Source: Oceanisphaera pacifica (lineage in GTDB: Bacteria; Pseudomonadota; Gammaproteobacteria; Enterobacterales; Aeromonadaceae). Taken from it: a DNA stretch of 64,000 bases. A program made the position numbers and the translations under genes. Below, piece by piece: positions 1-9,892 of this stretch. The stretch spans positions 62,001 through 126,000 of the forward strand of contig NZ_JAGDFX010000004.1 in NCBI RefSeq assembly GCF_017498065.1, read 5' to 3'. Position 1 is the first letter of the stretch. Each line of letters begins with the position of its first letter. The notes under the pieces were generated by a model that was given only the letters and a program-made list of their open reading frames with translations, was not told the DNA's origin and searched no databases.

Positions 1-739
1 TAGTAATGGATGTGATCAAAGTACGGCTTAGGGTATCGGTAATGGCCTCATTAAATACCTGTGCTGTGGTATCTTCGCGAACACGACGAAAGCTTTCTCG
101 CACTCGGTCAAACACCACTATGGTATCGTTAAGTGAGTACCCCACGACTGTGAGTAAGGCGGCCACTATGGTTAAGTCGACTTCTATTTGGCTCCATGAG
201 AATACCCCTAAGGTAATAATCACATCGTGCGCCAAAGAAATCACTGCCCCTGAAGCCAGTCGCCACTCAAAGCGTACCCCCACATAAAGCATGATACACA
301 AGAGCGCGACCAAAATGGCTAGGCCACCTTGTTCGGCCAGCTCTTTACCAATGGCCGGCCCCACAAACTCTAATCGCTTCATTACCACATTAGGCTGTAC
401 TTGCTCCATGGCGGCCAGTACGGCTTCACCTTGTTGCTGTACGTCTACCCCGGCTTGAGGCGTTAAGCGTATTAGCACATCGCGACTGCTACCAAAGTTT
501 TGTACTGTGGCATTGCTTAGGCCAGCTTGCTCTAAGCTAGTGCGTACTTTGTCCAAGTCAACCGATTGCTCAAAGGCCACTTCCACCACTGTACCACCGG
601 TGAAATCTAGCCCCCAGTTCAGCCCTTTGGTGAATAGGGTGGCAAAGCACAATACAATAAGCACTGCTGAAAAGGCGCTAGCCAGTTTTGAGTAGTGCAT
701 AAAGCGAATGGGCGCTCGGGTTTTGAGGATCTCAAACAT
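1..739 (-). CDS. secF: Protein translocase subunit SecF (3' end outside window)
   Basis: Inner-membrane subunit that works with SecD and YajC alongside SecYEG, using the proton gradient to help complete protein export. The first 246 codons are visible and the C-terminal part lies beyond base 1. The N-terminus reads MFEILKTRAPIRFMHYSKLA, followed by a first membrane segment and the SecF signature NWGLDFTGGT around residues 41-50. The ATG at 739 is preceded by GAGGAAAG, a good ribosome site. It follows secD by 9 bases, the usual SecD-SecF order, so the two are almost certainly co-transcribed. Identity is secure; only completeness is unknown. Confidence 0.95.
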   Translation of the reverse strand, partial: MFEILKTRAPIRFMHYSKLASAFSAVLIVLCFATLFTKGLNWGLDFTGGTVVEVAFEQSVDLDKVRTSLEQAGLSNATVQNFGSSRDVLIRLTPQAGVDVQQQGEAVLAAMEQVQPNVVMKRLEFVGPAIGKELAEQGGLAILVALLCIMLYVGVRFEWRLASGAVISLAHDVIITLGVFSWSQIEVDLTIVAALLTVVGYSLNDTIVVFDRVRESFRRVREDTTAQVFNEAITDTLSRTLITSIT

Positions 740-748
740 TTTCTTTCC

Positions 749-2602
749 TCATATCGATAATTTGCTGAGACGCTTACCGCCCCAGAGCAAGTTAACCAGC
801 GCTCGGGTTCCCACAATCGCGGTAAACATGGACGCCAAAATGCCGATAATCAGTGTCACGGCGAAGCCCTTAATGGGGCCAGTACCAATGGCAAACAAAA
901 TAATGGCAGTGATAAGGGTAGTAATATTAGAGTCGGCAATGGTGCCTAACGCTTTATCGTACCCCACATGAATGGCCTGTTGAATGCTGCGGCCATCGCG
1001 TATTTCTTCGCGTATACGCTCAAAAATAAGCACGTTGGCATCCACCGACATCCCTATGGTTAACACAATACCGGCAATACCGGGCAGCGTCATAGTGGCA
1101 CCGGGTACCATAGACATCACACCAATAATAATGACCAAGTTAGCCAATAAAGCGGCATTGGCCACCAAGCCAAACTTACGATAATAAATCGCCATAAACA
1201 CCACCACCGCAATCATGCCAAAGACCATGGCCATCATGCCGTTTTCGATGTTTTGCTTACCCAAGCTTGGACCTATGGTGCGCTCTTCTACTATTTGAAT
1301 GGGGGCGATTAAGGCACCCGCACGCAACAGTAAAGACAGATTTTGTGCTTCTGCCATAGAATCGATACCGGTAATACGAAAGCTTCTACCCAGTCGCGAC
1401 TGAATAGTGGCAATGTTGATCACTTCTTGGTGCTTGTTGAATTGGCGTGAGCCATCTTCATTGATCTTGTCGCCGGTTTTATACTCGGTAAACACAGTCG
1501 CCATAGGGCGGCCTACGTTATCTTTAGTAAAATCGGCCATGCGGCTACCGCCAGGGGCATCTAGGCTAATGTTGACCTGAGGACGGCTAAATTCATCCAT
1601 GCTCGAGCTGGCATCAACAATATGCTCACCGGTTAAAATAACACGCTTATGCAGCACCACAGGACGGCCATTACGATCTTTTAGCAATTCGCTATTAGGC
1701 GGCACGCGCCCAGCGTTGGCGGCAGCAGTGTCGGCCTTTTCGTCCACTAAACGAAACTCTAAGGTGGCGGTTGCGCCTAAGATTTCTTTCGCACGAGCTG
1801 TGTCTTGAATACCGGGCAACTGTACCACTATACGCTCGGCACCTTGGCGCTGTACTAACGGCTCGGCAACCCCAAGTTCATTGACTCGGTTACGAATAAT
1901 CGTAATGTTTTGCTGTAGTGCGTATTCTTTGACTTCTTTAAGGCGCTGCTCACTCATTTGAGCAAATACGCCAAAATTATCGCCGCTATCACGCTCAGCA
2001 AACACGAGATCAGGATAACGCCCCTGCAAAAAGCTTAGCGCTTGATCCCGAGTTTTAGCGTCACGGAACACGGCTAAGGTGCCCTCGTCTTTGCTTAATA
2101 CCCCAGAGTAGCGCAAACGCTGTTCACGTAGATCGGTACGAAAATCTTGTATTCTTTGCTCTTGAACACGATTAATGGCTTCATCCATGTCCACTTCCAT
2201 TAAGAAGTGCACACCGCCTCGTAAATCAAGACCGAGCTTAAGTGGGCCTGCGCCTAAGGCTTCTAACCAAGCAGGCGTGGCAGGCGCTAAGTTAAGGGCA
2301 CTAATGTAATTATCGCCAAGCTCTGCGGCTACTAGCTCTTTTCCTTTAAGCTGATCATCTGTGTTGCGAAAGCGCACTAACAACTGATCGTCTTCTAGCG
2401 CGGCACTTTTAATATCAATGCCGGCGGCTTGTAAGGTCGCTTGGGTTTTAGCTAGCTCAGAAGCCGTCACTTGACTGCCTCGGGTACCGGACACCTGCAA
2501 CGCAGGGTCTTCACCAAATAAATTGGGTGCTGCATATAGAAAACTGATGGTGATCACAGCGATCACCATCAAGTATTTCCACAGCGGATATCGATTTAAC
2601 AC
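749..2602 (-). CDS. secD: Protein translocase subunit SecD
   Basis: Large subunit of the SecDF export motor in the inner membrane. The 617 residues match the usual enterobacterial length (about 615). A first membrane helix spans about residues 8-27. The motif [16 protein letters not shown] lies near residue 125, followed by the large periplasmic P1 region and five hydrophobic segments in the last 170 residues with the conserved [17 protein letters not shown] stretch. Translation starts at a GTG (2602) with AGGAG six bases upstream. It lies 21 bases after yajC and 9 before secF in one minus-strand operon. Confidence 0.97.
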   Translation of the reverse strand: MLNRYPLWKYLMVIAVITISFLYAAPNLFGEDPALQVSGTRGSQVTASELAKTQATLQAAGIDIKSAALEDDQLLVRFRNTDDQLKGKELVAAELGDNYISALNLAPATPAWLEALGAGPLKLGLDLRGGVHFLMEVDMDEAINRVQEQRIQDFRTDLREQRLRYSGVLSKDEGTLAVFRDAKTRDQALSFLQGRYPDLVFAERDSGDNFGVFAQMSEQRLKEVKEYALQQNITIIRNRVNELGVAEPLVQRQGAERIVVQLPGIQDTARAKEILGATATLEFRLVDEKADTAAANAGRVPPNSELLKDRNGRPVVLHKRVILTGEHIVDASSSMDEFSRPQVNISLDAPGGSRMADFTKDNVGRPMATVFTEYKTGDKINEDGSRQFNKHQEVINIATIQSRLGRSFRITGIDSMAEAQNLSLLLRAGALIAPIQIVEERTIGPSLGKQNIENGMMAMVFGMIAVVVFMAIYYRKFGLVANAALLANLVIIIGVMSMVPGATMTLPGIAGIVLTIGMSVDANVLIFERIREEIRDGRSIQQAIHVGYDKALGTIADSNITTLITAIILFAIGTGPIKGFAVTLIIGILASMFTAIVGTRALVNLLWGGKRLSKLSI

Positions 2603-2623
2603 GCTGTGCTCCTTGGCAAGGAA

Positions 2624-2950
2624 TTAAAGGGACTGAATAGAACCCTTAGGAAGGACGGCTGAAATAAAGTCCTTTTTAATGGTCACTTGGCTTTGCTCGC
2701 TTAAGCTCAGCAGCACGTAATCGTTGTCTTCGGTAATTTTAGCAATTTTACCCACTAAGCCACCGTTGGTGAGCACTTCATCGCCCTTGCTTAAAGACGC
2801 CATTAGGTTTTTATGCTCTTTCACTCGCTTTGACTGAGGGCGGAAAATCATAAAATAGAAGATCAAACCAAATACCGCCAACATGATGATCATTTCCATA
2901 CCACCACCTGCAGCGCCGCCTTGAGCATGAGCGTTAGAGATAAAGTTCAT
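2624..2950 (-). CDS. yajC: Sec translocase accessory protein YajC
   Basis: Small single-span membrane protein that associates with SecDF. The 108 residues (usual length about 110) contain one hydrophobic helix at about 18-37 ending in FYFMIFRPQSKRVKEH, which is diagnostic for the family, then a soluble beta-rich tail with the DEVLTNGGLVGKI motif. The gene sits between tgt and secD, the arrangement known from Escherichia coli and relatives (queA-tgt-yajC-secD-secF). Confidence 0.96.
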   Translation of the reverse strand: MNFISNAHAQGGAAGGGMEMIIMLAVFGLIFYFMIFRPQSKRVKEHKNLMASLSKGDEVLTNGGLVGKIAKITEDNDYVLLSLSEQSQVTIKKDFISAVLPKGSIQSL

Positions 2951-3040
2951 AAATTTTAGTTCCTTATTGATGATTAACGTGTTTATAAATCGCGATTAAC
3001 AGGGAAAGCCATCGCCGTCCCTTTTTTATGGGTCTGTTAC

Positions 3041-4192
<1,152 letters not shown>

Positions 4193-4245
4193 TTACCTCT
4201 TCTGGCCAGAGAAACAGTCTGACCTTGTTTAAAAACAGCTGTATG

Positions 4246-4266
4246 CCTTACGTTTTACGCTTTACG
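4246..4266. repeat. Short 7-bp-period array (three units)
   Basis: Three consecutive heptamers, CCTTACG, TTTTACG and CTTTACG, lie in the tgt-queA gap. This is the TACG flavour of the degenerate heptamer family seen in many other gaps of this window. Confidence 0.6.
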
Positions 4267-4288
4267 TGAAACATAAATACCCGCCCTT

Positions 4289-4327
4289 GTAGTCCAACGC
4301 TTTAGCTGTTGGTCCTGTTTAGCAGGA
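4289..4327 (+). repeat. GTAG-headed REP-like palindrome
   Basis: Begins GTAGTCC and contains an imperfect palindrome, CCAACGCTTTAGCTGTTGG, followed by a second short hairpin CCTGTTTAGCAGG. The same two-hairpin layout recurs at 7236-7274 and 33912-33950. A GTAG head followed by a foldback is the hallmark of REP sequences mobilised by RAYT transposases; no RAYT gene is present here. Confidence 0.6.
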
Positions 4328-4356
4328 GGGAGTTGGGAATTGGAGTTAACCAATCC

Positions 4357-5427
4357 CTAGTCCCTATTCCCCAATGTCTGTTGTCGAGTAAGAAACATGG
4401 CATCGCCGTAGCTGAAAAAGCGGTATCGCTGCTCAATGGCTTGGCGATAGGCTTCTTTAATATTCTCAAATCCGCAAAATGCGCTGACCAGCATGATCAA
4501 GGTGGATTCTGGCAGATGAAAGTTGGTGATCATGGCATCAACTAGCTGAAAGCGATATCCAGGATAAATAAAGATATCGGTATCGCCGTAAAAAGGCGCT
4601 AATGCGGTGTTATTTTCTTGCGCCACTTTTGCCGCACTTTCTAATGAACGTACCGAGGTAGTCCCCACGGCAATCACGCGGCCGCCACGGGCTTTAGTGG
4701 CCAGCACTTTTTCAACCACCTCATCGGACACTTCTATGTATTCAGCGTGCATTTGATGCTCAAGCACATTATCAACCCGCACCGGCTGAAAAGTGCCCGC
4801 CCCTACGTGCAAAGTCACAAACGCCAGTTCGGCGCCTTTGACCACCAGTGCATCTAATAAAGCTTGATCAAAATGCAGCCCTGCCGTGGGTGCGGCTACC
4901 GCACCGGGCTTTTCATTATAAACGGTTTGATAACGCTCTTTATCAGCCTCGGTATCGGGTCGGTCAATATAAGGCGGCAGGGGCATATGGCCCACCGCTT
5001 CTAAAATTTCTAATACAGTGCGCGCGTCATCATGAAATTCAATTTCAAACAAAGCGTCGTGGCGCGCCACCATAGTCGCCTTAACATCTGGCTCTAGAAT
5101 TAATTCGCTACCGGGCTTAGGGGCTTTAGAGGCACGCACATGGGCCAATACGCGCTTATCATCTAATACGCGCTCAACCAACACCTCTAACTTGCCGCCA
5201 CTGGCCTTACGGCCAAATAATCGAGCTGGAATAACCCGCGTATTGTTAAATACCAGCAAGTCTCCTGGGTTAACACGCTCCAGTACTTGATGAAAATAAC
5301 CATGATTAATCTCACCACTGTTACCCTCTAGCTGTAACAAACGACTTGCGCCGCGCTCCGGCATGGGGTGGCGGGCAATAAGCTCATCGGGGAGCTCAAA
5401 AGAAAATTCGCTAACCAGCATAGGCAA
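4357..5427 (-). CDS. queA: S-adenosylmethionine:tRNA ribosyltransferase-isomerase
   Basis: Transfers and isomerises the ribosyl group of S-adenosylmethionine onto preQ1-tRNA to give epoxyqueuosine. The 356 residues have the typical start ([23 protein letters not shown]), the [13 protein letters not shown] motif and the conserved PTAGLHFD and [12 protein letters not shown] blocks. The final residues after [11 protein letters not shown] are unusual: TLGNRD and the stop are encoded by a TTGGGGAATAGGGA sequence that recurs at about 38871-38884, so the original 3' end seems to have been replaced by repeat DNA. It is the first gene of the tgt-yajC-secDF group; the 212 bases upstream should hold the promoter. 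Confidence 0.96.
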   Translation of the reverse strand: MPMLVSEFSFELPDELIARHPMPERGASRLLQLEGNSGEINHGYFHQVLERVNPGDLLVFNNTRVIPARLFGRKASGGKLEVLVERVLDDKRVLAHVRASKAPKPGSELILEPDVKATMVARHDALFEIEFHDDARTVLEILEAVGHMPLPPYIDRPDTEADKERYQTVYNEKPGAVAAPTAGLHFDQALLDALVVKGAELAFVTLHVGAGTFQPVRVDNVLEHQMHAEYIEVSDEVVEKVLATKARGGRVIAVGTTSVRSLESAAKVAQENNTALAPFYGDTDIFIYPGYRFQLVDAMITNFHLPESTLIMLVSAFCGFENIKEAYRQAIEQRYRFFSYGDAMFLTRQQTLGNRD

Positions 5428-5639
5428 CCTCTTGTAATAACGTGCGATAGTCTAGTGAGGGCGCCTCACTGGATCAAGGCAATTCGCCGTTATCGCGCCA
5501 TAATGCATATTATTGTGATATAGCGTAAGGTCAATGTAATAGGCACTTGATGATATCTTCCTTTATGGTGATCATCAGACAAGACGTTATCGTTCGACTA
5601 TCTTGATATTAAAACGACATCAAAGAGAAGGAATACCTT

Positions 5640-6152
5640 ATGCCAGCTATCGTCTCTGAAATTATGACCCGCGATGTGATTGGTCTGCCCCCTACCGCCA
5701 CCTTGGGTGAAGCGCGCACATTAATGCAGCGCCATCATATTCGACACCTTCCTGTACTCAAAGAAGACACCTTAGTGGGGCTGGTAAGCCAGCGAGATAT
5801 GTTAGCCGCCCAAGAGTCTTGCCTTGAAAAAGACAGTAATGGCGCTTTTTTAACTCAGCATCAACTATCAGAAGTGATGATCGAAGACGTCACCAGTGTC
5901 AGCCCCAAGGCTGGGGTACGTGAGGCGGCGCAGTATTTACAACAACATAAATACGGCTGTTTGCCGGTTATTGATAAAGGCAAATTAGTGGGCATTGTCA
6001 CCGACAGTGACTTTGTGACAGTGGCGATTCATCTGCTTGAGGTATTGGATGCACAATTGGCCGAGCAGCCCGATAATGAGATGGATCCCGATGATTTAGA
6101 CTTATCGGTGCATCAGGTTGATGAGGATGATGACGCGCTACCGGTAAGATAG
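5640..6152 (+). CDS. CBS-domain pair protein
   Basis: A free-standing Bateman module of 170 residues. The first CBS motif spans about residues 1-58 (IMTRDVIGLPPTATLGEARTLM start, then HIRHLPVLKEDTLVGLVSQRDML). The second spans about 78-135 (VMIEDVTSVSPKAGVREAAQYL, then GCLPVIDKGKLVGIVTDSDFV). An acidic tail follows. Such proteins usually bind adenine nucleotides and sense energy state, but the partner is unknown. GAGAAGGAAT precedes the ATG. The next gene, acpH, begins 8 bases after the stop, so they may be co-transcribed. A second small CBS protein lies at 50944-51375. Confidence 0.85.
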   Translation: MPAIVSEIMTRDVIGLPPTATLGEARTLMQRHHIRHLPVLKEDTLVGLVSQRDMLAAQESCLEKDSNGAFLTQHQLSEVMIEDVTSVSPKAGVREAAQYLQQHKYGCLPVIDKGKLVGIVTDSDFVTVAIHLLEVLDAQLAEQPDNEMDPDDLDLSVHQVDEDDDALPVR

Positions 6153-6160
6153 GCCAGTCA

Positions 6161-6766
6161 ATGAACTACCTAGCCCATCTACATCTGGCACAATTGAGTC
6201 ACACCAGCCTGCCGGGTGCCTTGTTAGGCGAGTATGTAAAAGGGGACATCAACAAAAGTGCTAAAGACGCACTCCCCGCCGATTTACAGCGAGGCGTTTG
6301 GCTACATAGGCGCATCGACTCTTTTACCGATGCTCACCCGCAGCATTTGGGGGCGGTGCGAGCCTTGCCCAGCCCCTATCGGCGTTTTGGTGGCATTATT
6401 ATGGATATGATATTTGACCATTTTTTGGCTAAACATTGGTGTTGCTTTAGCTCTCAGCCACTGAGTAACTTTATTGATGAGGCCCACGCCCAGCTTGTGC
6501 CAGATAACCATTGGCCAGCTGCCATGGTGACCTTGGTGGCACGTATGCAGCAATATCAGTTACTGGCCAGTTATCAGTCTTTAGAGGGCATTAGCTTGGC
6601 GCTCACCCGCATTGGCCAGCGCTTTCACCGCCCTACCCCGCTTGCCCATTGTCTGCCTTTATTACAAGCGCATTATTCAGATATGGAACAAGCTTTTTTG
6701 CGCTTTTACCCCGAGTTAATGGATTATGTATTAAGACAAAGCGTGAAAGATAGCTGGAAGCGGTAA
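6161..6766 (+). CDS. acpH: Acyl carrier protein phosphodiesterase
   Basis: Removes the 4'-phosphopantetheine arm from holo-acyl carrier protein. The 201 residues (E. coli 193) start MNYLAHLHLA and contain LLGEYVKGD, the RIDSFTDAHP block and GIIMDMIFDHFLA, the family metal-site residues of this HD-like fold. The last codons, reading SWKR and stop, lie inside a 7-bp-period array (6752-6781), so the extreme C-terminus is repeat-derived. The enzyme acts opposite to the phosphopantetheinyl transferase encoded at 16259-16984, although the two genes are not linked in an operon. Confidence 0.9.
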   Translation: MNYLAHLHLAQLSHTSLPGALLGEYVKGDINKSAKDALPADLQRGVWLHRRIDSFTDAHPQHLGAVRALPSPYRRFGGIIMDMIFDHFLAKHWCCFSSQPLSNFIDEAHAQLVPDNHWPAAMVTLVARMQQYQLLASYQSLEGISLALTRIGQRFHRPTPLAHCLPLLQAHYSDMEQAFLRFYPELMDYVLRQSVKDSWKR

Positions 6767-6781
6767 GCTAGAAGCCGGAAG
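6752..6781. repeat. 7-bp-period array across the acpH stop
   Basis: Units GCTGGAA, GCGGTAA, GCTAGAA and GCCGGAA follow one another without gaps. The TAA of the second unit is the stop codon of acpH. Confidence 0.65.
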
Positions 6782-6807
6782 TAAAGTATTTGCACCGATT
6801 GAGTGTC

Positions 6808-6857
6808 GTCCCCCTTATCCCTTACGGGTTTATCTCATCCTGTCCGCTTTACTTCTA
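6808..6857. repeat. Dispersed repeat, TCGTCC...GTTTATCTCA type
   Basis: A roughly 50-base sequence with a CCTTA-CCCTTACGGGTTTATCTCA core followed by GTCCGCTTTACTTC. Related copies lie at about 38900-38955 (same strand) and 61279-61330 (opposite strand). No open reading frame or clear terminal repeats; function unknown. Confidence 0.5.
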
Positions 6858-6867
6858 CAAAAATCTA

Positions 6868-7230
6868 ATACCAATCGTACTAAAGAAGTGGTCAGCTTTA
6901 ATAGCTGCAAAAGCCGAACAAAGGGGTGACTCCACCGACACGCTGCAAGCACATCCATGTGGCGCTCAACATATGACGTCCCTGTCATGTGATGGTCGGT
7001 GGAGTCACTCCCTTTATCCGGCCAACAACCACTGAGTCGCCTGTTAGCAGTCTCACAGACAACTCTGATCTTTATAAGAGGCGGCTGAGATCGCCTACCA
7101 CGACCGTGAAATGCCATGGACGGCATTTCCCGAGCCCCCATGGATGGGTTTATGGCGTGTCGTGGTAGGTGACTTAGCTTCCTCTCTTATGCAGGTTTTC
7201 AATAGAACAGATCTTTAGTGTATTTGGTAT
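6868..7230 (+). mobile_element. Gene-less inverted-repeat element, family 1, copy 1
   Basis: About 363 bases bounded by similar inverted ends: the left reads ATACCAATCGTACTAAAGAA, the right end on the other strand ATACCAAATACACTAAAGAT. A second, inverted and more diverged copy is at 49206-49542. The interior has no credible gene but contains strong foldbacks. CATATGAC/GTCATGTG surrounds GTCCCT at about 6969-6990, and GAAATGCC/GGCATTTC lies at about 7107-7129, each next to a CATCCATG motif. This fits a MITE or similar non-autonomous element. No transposase in the window matches; the host element is unknown. Confidence 0.65.
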
Positions 7231-7235
7231 AACCT

Positions 7236-7274
7236 TTCTGCTTCGCAGAACCCACGGCTAAAGCGTGGGACTAC
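7236..7274 (-). repeat. GTAG-headed REP-like palindrome
   Basis: On the minus strand it begins GTAGTCCCACGCTTTAGCCG, pairs into a CCCACG...CGTGGG hairpin and continues into a TTCTGCTTCGCAGAA hairpin. It starts 5 bases after family-1 element copy 1 and is nearly identical to 33912-33950. Confidence 0.65.
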
Positions 7275-7296
7275 AGAAAACACCAGTAGCTTTGTC

Positions 7297-7322
7297 ATTG
7301 CGAGGCACGAAGCAATCCATCC
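7297..7322. repeat. CATTGCGAG-type dispersed palindrome
   Basis: TCATTGCGAGGCACGAAGCA followed by ATCCAT. Related copies occur at about 38739-38776, 38960-38990 and 49587-49621. This short imperfect palindrome, of the kind ATTGCGAG...CAATCC, is scattered through many bacterial genomes; its function is not established. Confidence 0.5.
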
Positions 7323-7354
7323 TTCAGGCTCGTACCCTACCCAACCTAGATCTT

Positions 7355-7394
7355 CGCTTCCGGCTTCCGGCTTCCGGCTTCAAGCTTCAAGCTA
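7355..7394. repeat. 7-bp-period array (CTTCCGG/CTTCAAG)
   Basis: Units are three CTTCCGG followed by two CTTCAAG-like heptamers, about five and a half in all. It lies between the repeat cluster and the aceA terminator. Confidence 0.65.
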
Positions 7395-7434
7395 TTTTTT
7401 GGAGTAGCCCGACAAAAAACCATTTAAGCAAACG

Positions 7435-7458
7435 AAAAAAGGCAGCCCGGGGGCTGCC
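7435..7458 (-). terminator. Rho-independent terminator of aceA
   Basis: On the minus strand GGCAGCCCCCGGGCTGCC is followed by six T. It lies about 50 bases beyond the aceA stop codon. Confidence 0.85.
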
Positions 7459-7507
7459 ATAAACTAAGGGATAATGCTTGATGATCTGGTCATCATTTTA
7501 TTATTAA

Positions 7508-9106
7508 TTATATATTTTCGAACTGACCCATAGTGTTGTCTTTACCACCGGCTTTAAGAGCGGCGTCACCGGCGAAGAATTCTTTGTGGTCATCACCTAT
7601 GTTAGAGCCTGCCATATCTTGGTGCTTAACGGTGGCGATGCCTTGGCGAATTTCTTTACGCTGTACACCTGCTACATATGCCAGCATGCCTTCGTCACCA
7701 AAGTAGCCTTTTGCTAAGTTATCGGTAGACAATGCCGCAGTGTGGTAAGTAGGCAGCGTAATCAAATGGTGGAAAATACCCGCTTCACGTGCTGCATCGC
7801 GCTGGAAGTTAGCCGTCCATTCGTCGGCCAGTTTAGCCAGCTCAGACGTATCGTAATCGGCACTCATTAGGCGAGCACGATCATAAGCGCTTACGTCTTT
7901 TCCTTCTTCAGCCCATGCATCGTACACTTGCTGGCGGAAGTTGAGCGTCCAGTTAAACGACGGGCTGTTGTTGTACACCAGCTTGGCATTAGGTACTTGT
8001 TCACGAATGCGATTAACCATATTGGCAATTTGGCCAACGTGCGGTTTTTCAGTTTCAATCCACAGTAAGTCTGCGCCGTTTTGTAAGCTGGCAATACAGT
8101 CCATTACCACACGATCTTCACCTGAGCCTTCTTTAAACTGGAACAGACCTGAGGCTAAACGCTTTGGTTTAATCAGCTTGCCATTTTGCTTAATAACCAC
8201 GTCACCGTTATTAATGTCATCTGCTGAGGCAATTTCATCACCATCAATAAAGCTGTTGTACTGGTCGCCTAAATCACCTGGTTCTTCTGTTACGGCAATT
8301 TGCTTGGTTAAGCCGGCACCTAAAGAGTCGGTACGGGCCACAATCACACCATCATCTACCCCTAACTCTAGGAAAGCTAAGCGCACCGCATTAATTTTTG
8401 ATAAGAAGTCAGCATGAGGCACGGTTACTTTACCGTCTTGGTGACCACACTGCTTTTCATCAGATACTTGGTTTTCAATTTGAATACAGCAAGCACCGGC
8501 TTCAATCATTTGCTTGGCCAGCAAGTAGGTAGCTTCATCATTACCAAAACCGGCATCAATATCAGCAATAATTGGCACTATGTGTGTTTCATGATTATCA
8601 ATTTGCTGCGTTAGCTCAGTAATTTTAGCCTGATCATCTGCTTTTACGGCTTCTTCTAAGTCTCGGAACAGGTGGTTAAGCTCCCAAGAATCAGCTTGGC
8701 GCAAGAAGGTGTATAGCTCTTCAATCAAACCAGACACGGCGGTTTTTTCATGCATAGACTGATCGGGCAGCGGACCAAACTGAGAACGCATGGCGGCAAC
8801 CATCCAGCCAGACAAGTATAAATAACGACGCTTAGTGGTATTAAAGTGCTTTTTAACAGAAATCATTTTCTGTTGACCAATAAAACCGTGCCAGCAACCT
8901 AAAGACTGAGTGTATTGCGAAGTATCTAGATCATAGTTGGCCATGTCTTCACGCATAATTTTTGCGGTGTACTTGGCAATATCTAAGCCGGTCTTAAATT
9001 TATTTTGCACACGCATACGTGCAGCATGCTCAGGCTTAATGGCGCCCCAAGTAGGGTTTTGTTTAATCAAAGAAGTCAGGGTATCAATTTCGCTTGCGTA
9101 TGGCAT
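7508..9106 (-). CDS. aceA: Isocitrate lyase
   Basis: Splits isocitrate into glyoxylate and succinate, the first glyoxylate-shunt step needed for growth on acetate or fatty acids. With 532 residues it belongs to the long class (as in Pseudomonas), about 100 residues longer than the E. coli enzyme. The catalytic motif reads KQCGH rather than KKCGH, near residue 218, as is usual in this class, next to QIENQVSDE; the metal-site stretch IADIDAGFGN is present. It is monocistronic, with a terminator at 7435-7458. No malate synthase gene is adjacent. The CrbSR pair encoded at 38-42 kb points to regulated acetate use in the same organism. Confidence 0.96.
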   Translation of the reverse strand: MPYASEIDTLTSLIKQNPTWGAIKPEHAARMRVQNKFKTGLDIAKYTAKIMREDMANYDLDTSQYTQSLGCWHGFIGQQKMISVKKHFNTTKRRYLYLSGWMVAAMRSQFGPLPDQSMHEKTAVSGLIEELYTFLRQADSWELNHLFRDLEEAVKADDQAKITELTQQIDNHETHIVPIIADIDAGFGNDEATYLLAKQMIEAGACCIQIENQVSDEKQCGHQDGKVTVPHADFLSKINAVRLAFLELGVDDGVIVARTDSLGAGLTKQIAVTEEPGDLGDQYNSFIDGDEIASADDINNGDVVIKQNGKLIKPKRLASGLFQFKEGSGEDRVVMDCIASLQNGADLLWIETEKPHVGQIANMVNRIREQVPNAKLVYNNSPSFNWTLNFRQQVYDAWAEEGKDVSAYDRARLMSADYDTSELAKLADEWTANFQRDAAREAGIFHHLITLPTYHTAALSTDNLAKGYFGDEGMLAYVAGVQRKEIRQGIATVKHQDMAGSNIGDDHKEFFAGDAALKAGGKDNTMGQFENI

Positions 9107-9751
9107 GGTGTCCGTCCTGTTCTAGTCTGTCGAGTTGAAGCCTATGTTTAGGCTTTTCTACTTCCTTACCACAACAAAATTTGCATTAATGTTGTGCGCT
9201 ATAACCTTGCTTATTTTGCACCGCAACTCTCGTCTATTTTTAGTGAGTCAGAAAACTCTGCTCTATTATTTTATATATGACGTTTCCGTTTATTCTGCGC
9301 TGCGTTACGGATACTAATTTGCGCAACATTTAGCATAAGGTCAAGTAACAATCTAGCAAAATTACAACACAGGTCACATAACAGGTATAATATAAAACTA
9401 AAGTATAATCAGCATCCTCTTATACTGCGGCCCTCTCAAACAGCCCCCCCTCAACACACCGAACAAAAATGTAACTAAAAACTGTAATAAAACAACCAAA
9501 AACAACCTAACATTAAATTAAGGTCCAACGTTTAGCTTTTTACCAGCAATCGAATGTAAAGCAACACTTCTTGCCCTTAGCTCAGGCATAGCGGCAATTG
9601 CCAGTCTGGCGCATAAAAAATAGCAACACTAAAAAAGCCCCCTCCAGTTCAATAAAAAAAGTGAACGAATTTCCTGTTTGTTGTTGTTTCACCATTTTTA
9701 AACAGTTTGCTGTGGTTTCCTCAAAATTCTGGATACTGCTTATATTGATTG
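9107..9751. other. AT-rich divergent intergenic region
   Basis: About 645 bases between the start of aceA and the OxyR site of ahpC. It must contain the aceA promoter, but I cannot place it. Small open frames here are unlike proteins of the region and lack ribosome sites. No RNA gene or repeat is recognised. Confidence 0.4.
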
Positions 9752-9788
9752 ATAGTTAAAATCTATCGATTCTATAGGAAACAACGAA
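9752..9788 (+). promoter_or_regulatory. OxyR binding site upstream of ahpC
   Basis: Fits the extended OxyR consensus of four ATAG/CTAT-type elements with 7-base spacing. The upstream half, ATAGTTAAAATCTAT, is a perfect match. After a 7-base spacer comes ATAG, and the fourth element (CGAA) is degenerate. It ends directly against the predicted -35 box, the expected position for an activator that touches RNA polymerase. Confidence 0.8.
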
Positions 9789-9817
9789 TTAACTTAATCA
9801 TAGTACCGTTCTATGAT
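9789..9817 (+). promoter_or_regulatory. Predicted ahpC promoter
   Basis: Weak -35 TTAACT (9789-9794), a 17-base spacer and -10 TATGAT (9812-9817). A weak -35 beside an OxyR site is what an OxyR-activated promoter should look like. The transcript would start about 70 bases before the ATG. Confidence 0.55.
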
Positions 9818-9892
9818 TATAACCGTTCACAGCACAAGGCTGACTCAACACATAAGCATTCAAAACAAGTAACCAACACAAAAGGAAATATT

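Noticed and set aside
9135-9317. Small 60-residue open frame between aceA and ahpC
   Set aside because: No ribosome site, composition unlike neighbours, and it overlaps the expected aceA promoter region.
9749-9892. Longer start of ahpC
   Set aside because: It would place the coding region over the OxyR site and promoter, and AhpC is normally about 187 residues.
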